From assembly GCF_018613835.1 (NCBI RefSeq), contig NZ_JAGGPM010000033.1:1-64000 (forward strand): a stretch of 64,000 nucleotides of DNA. The letters run 5' to 3'. Within the stretch, counting starts at the first letter, position 1, and each line of letters begins with the position of its first letter. Positions 62,686 through 64,000 of this stretch are shown here, in pieces. Both the position numbers and the translations under genes were made by a program. The notes beneath the pieces were generated by a model. That model was not told the origin of the DNA. It was given only the letters and a program-made list of their open reading frames with translations, and did no database searches. This DNA is from Arthrobacter sp. ISL-5. Lineage in GTDB: Bacteria > Actinomycetota > Actinomycetes > Actinomycetales > Micrococcaceae.

Positions 62686-63602
62686 TCGAACACCACGCTT
62701 TCAAGGGAAGCTTGTCCGCGGGACCAATCGGCCGCGGCCATCATTTTCTTGCCGGCAGGCTGCACCCGCGTCAGCTCGACAGGGTGCGAGCCGGTTCCCA
62801 CCAGCACGCTCTTTCCGTTCAGGGCGAGCGTGCCCGGCGCCTGCGCGGCAGCCTCGGGCCGCAGCAGCACCGGCTCAAGTTTCAGGCGCTGGCCATCGAG
62901 TGTGGTCCACGCCCCCGGCTCCGGGGTGACGCCCCGGGCACGCCGGCCAACGGAGAGGGCCGGTTCCGACCAGTCGATCCGGCCGTCGTCGATGGTCAGC
63001 TTGGGGGCGAGGGTAACCTCGCCCTGTTGCGGCCGCGGGGAGGCCGCGCCCGACTCGACAGCGGACAGCGTCTGGGCAAGCAGCACGGCGCCGCTGTGCG
63101 ACAGCCGCTCCAGCAGCGCACCGGAGGTGTCGTCGGGGCGGACGGGTTCGGTCAGGGTGCCGATGACCGGGCCGGTGTCCAGCCCCTCCTCGAGGAGGAA
63201 GGTCACCGCTCCGGTGATGTCGTCGCCGGCAATGACCGCGCGCTGCACGGGCGCAGCGCCGCGCCAGGCCGGCAGGAGGGAGAAGTGCAGGTTGATCCAG
63301 CCGTGCGGGGGAATGTCCAGGGCGGCACGGGGCACGAGGCCGCCGTAGGCAACAATGGCGGCCACGTCCGGACGGACGGCCGCGATTCTGGCGGTGACGG
63401 CGTCGTCCACACGCGCGGCATGTATGACTTCGAGTCCGAGCTCTGCGGCACGGGCGGCAACGGGCGACGGCGTGAGGACGCGTTTGCGCCCGATCGGCGC
63501 GTCCGGCCGGGTCAGCACCGCGACGACGTCGAAGCCGGCGGCGATCAGCGCATCAAGTGACGGTACGGCTACAGCCGGCGTTCCCGCGAAGAGGACCCTC
63601 AT
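62682..63602 (-). CDS. fmt: methionyl-tRNA formyltransferase
   Basis: The 306-aa enzyme formylates initiator Met-tRNA. It shows MRVLFAGTPAVAVPSLDALI, AYGGLVPRAALDIPPHGWIN, LHFSLLPAWRGAAPVQRAVI (catalytic Asn/His region) and FLLEEGLDTGPVIG. The C-terminal tRNA-binding domain follows from about 205. It overlaps def by 4 bp and rsmB by 4 bp, the usual def-fmt-rsmB operon. Confidence 0.95.
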   Translation of the reverse strand: MRVLFAGTPAVAVPSLDALIAAGFDVVAVLTRPDAPIGRKRVLTPSPVAARAAELGLEVIHAARVDDAVTARIAAVRPDVAAIVAYGGLVPRAALDIPPHGWINLHFSLLPAWRGAAPVQRAVIAGDDITGAVTFLLEEGLDTGPVIGTLTEPVRPDDTSGALLERLSHSGAVLLAQTLSAVESGAASPRPQQGEVTLAPKLTIDDGRIDWSEPALSVGRRARGVTPEPGAWTTLDGQRLKLEPVLLRPEAAAQAPGTLALNGKSVLVGTGSHPVELTRVQPAGKKMMAAADWSRGQASLESVVFE

Positions 63603-64000
63603 CCGGCAGCGCCAAAGCTGCCGCCGCCGAAACTGGAGCCGACAGTCTTGGCGCGCTTCGCCGTCGTCCGTTCAGTGATGGAGTCATAGTTGGCGTTGCG
63701 GATGGAGCGCAGCGCTGCCCTGCGGTCCTCGCCCTCGAGGCGGTCCGTGAAGAGAATGCCGTCCAGGTGGTCGGTCTCGTGCTGGAAGCAGCGGGCCAGC
63801 ATTCCCTCTCCCTCCACGGAGACCGGGTTTCCGTTGACGTCCACCCCGGTGACCCGCGTGGTGCGGTAGCGGCGGACGGGGAAGCCGAGGCCCGGGATGG
63901 ACAGGCAGCCTTCCACTTCGTCAGGCTGGAAGTCATCGCTGTTTTCCAGCACCGGGTTGATGACGTGCCCCTCAACGCCGCCGATCCGGTAGGTGAACAC
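63599..64000 (-). CDS. def: peptide deformylase (5' end outside the window)
   Basis: The last 133 residues of a metalloenzyme that removes the formyl group from new proteins. Motif 2 EGCLSIPG (metal Cys) and motif 3 HETDHLDG (HExxH metal ligands) are present; motif 1 (GxGLAAPQ) lies beyond the window edge. The C-terminal tail (KRAKTVGSSFGGGSFGAAG) is a glycine/serine-rich extension seen in actinobacterial Def. Confidence 0.94.
   Translation of the reverse strand: MFTYRIGGVEGHVINPVLENSDDFQPDEVEGCLSIPGLGFPVRRYRTTRVTGVDVNGNPVSVEGEGMLARCFQHETDHLDGILFTDRLEGEDRRAALRSIRNANYDSITERTTAKRAKTVGSSFGGGSFGAAG

Overview
The window looks like chromosomal DNA of a high-GC actinobacterium, most likely Micrococcaceae (Arthrobacter/Pseudarthrobacter type). 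The grounds are the GC-rich codon use, the HGxxPAAW-family gene inside a trp cluster, an actinobacterial conjugation set (SCO6880-, DUF6112- and DUF4913-type proteins), the ANTAR regulator PdtaR and an FMN-riboswitch rib operon. The genus is inferred from gene content; no rRNA gene is present.

Layout. (1) 1-4023: a three-layer nest of insertion sequences. An IS3-family element on the minus strand is broken inside orfB by a complete IS30 element (324-1774) and at the orfA/orfB overlap by a complete IS110 element (2355-3677). The 256-base leader of the IS110 element contains four short segments, in the right order and polarity, that match its own ends and the site it entered. This is a readable candidate bridge RNA. 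(2) 4024-22383: the right-hand part of an integrative conjugative element next to tRNA-Leu(CAA). A minus-strand operon encodes a sigma-like factor, a VirB8-like protein, a transglycosylase/NlpC-P60 hydrolase, DUF6112 pilin-like, VirB6-like, SCO6880-like, VirB4-like, TraD-like and DUF4913 proteins, an ArdC-like antirestriction protein and SSB. Three small regulators, an excisionase and a tyrosine recombinase follow. The relaxase, oriT and left attachment site are not in the window. A cargo block (13.3-16.5 kb), holding a DUF3644 protein with a HEPN-type RNase motif and a divergent unknown gene, splits the conjugation operon.

(3) 22464-39968: core chromosome with pdtaR, twin terminators, pyk, gltBD, lgt, trpA-trpB-trpC-HGxxPAAW-Trp membrane protein-trpE, hisI and an NAD-dependent epimerase. 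(4) 40018-53276: catabolic genes. They are a histidine-utilisation cluster (HutH-like lyase, hutU, OpuB/C-type ABC transporter, IclR regulator, M20 amidohydrolase, hutF) with two near-identical inverted operator candidates in the divergent promoter region, then a truncated LacI-type gene and a Gfo/Idh/MocA dehydrogenase with a sugar isomerase/epimerase. The HutH-like protein lacks the ASG triad that forms the MIO cofactor. Two related palindromic repeats lie at 41549-41614 and 54076-54145.

(5) 53421-64000: a TIGR03085-type protein, hisF-hisG-hisE, the rib operon (ribD-ribE-ribB-ribA-ribH) behind an FMN riboswitch, rpe, rsmB, fmt and the 3' part of def, which runs off the window.

The observations I rate most highly are the bridge-RNA reading of the IS110 leader, the HEPN-type cargo in the conjugative element, the MIO-less HutH homologue and the paired IclR operator candidates.
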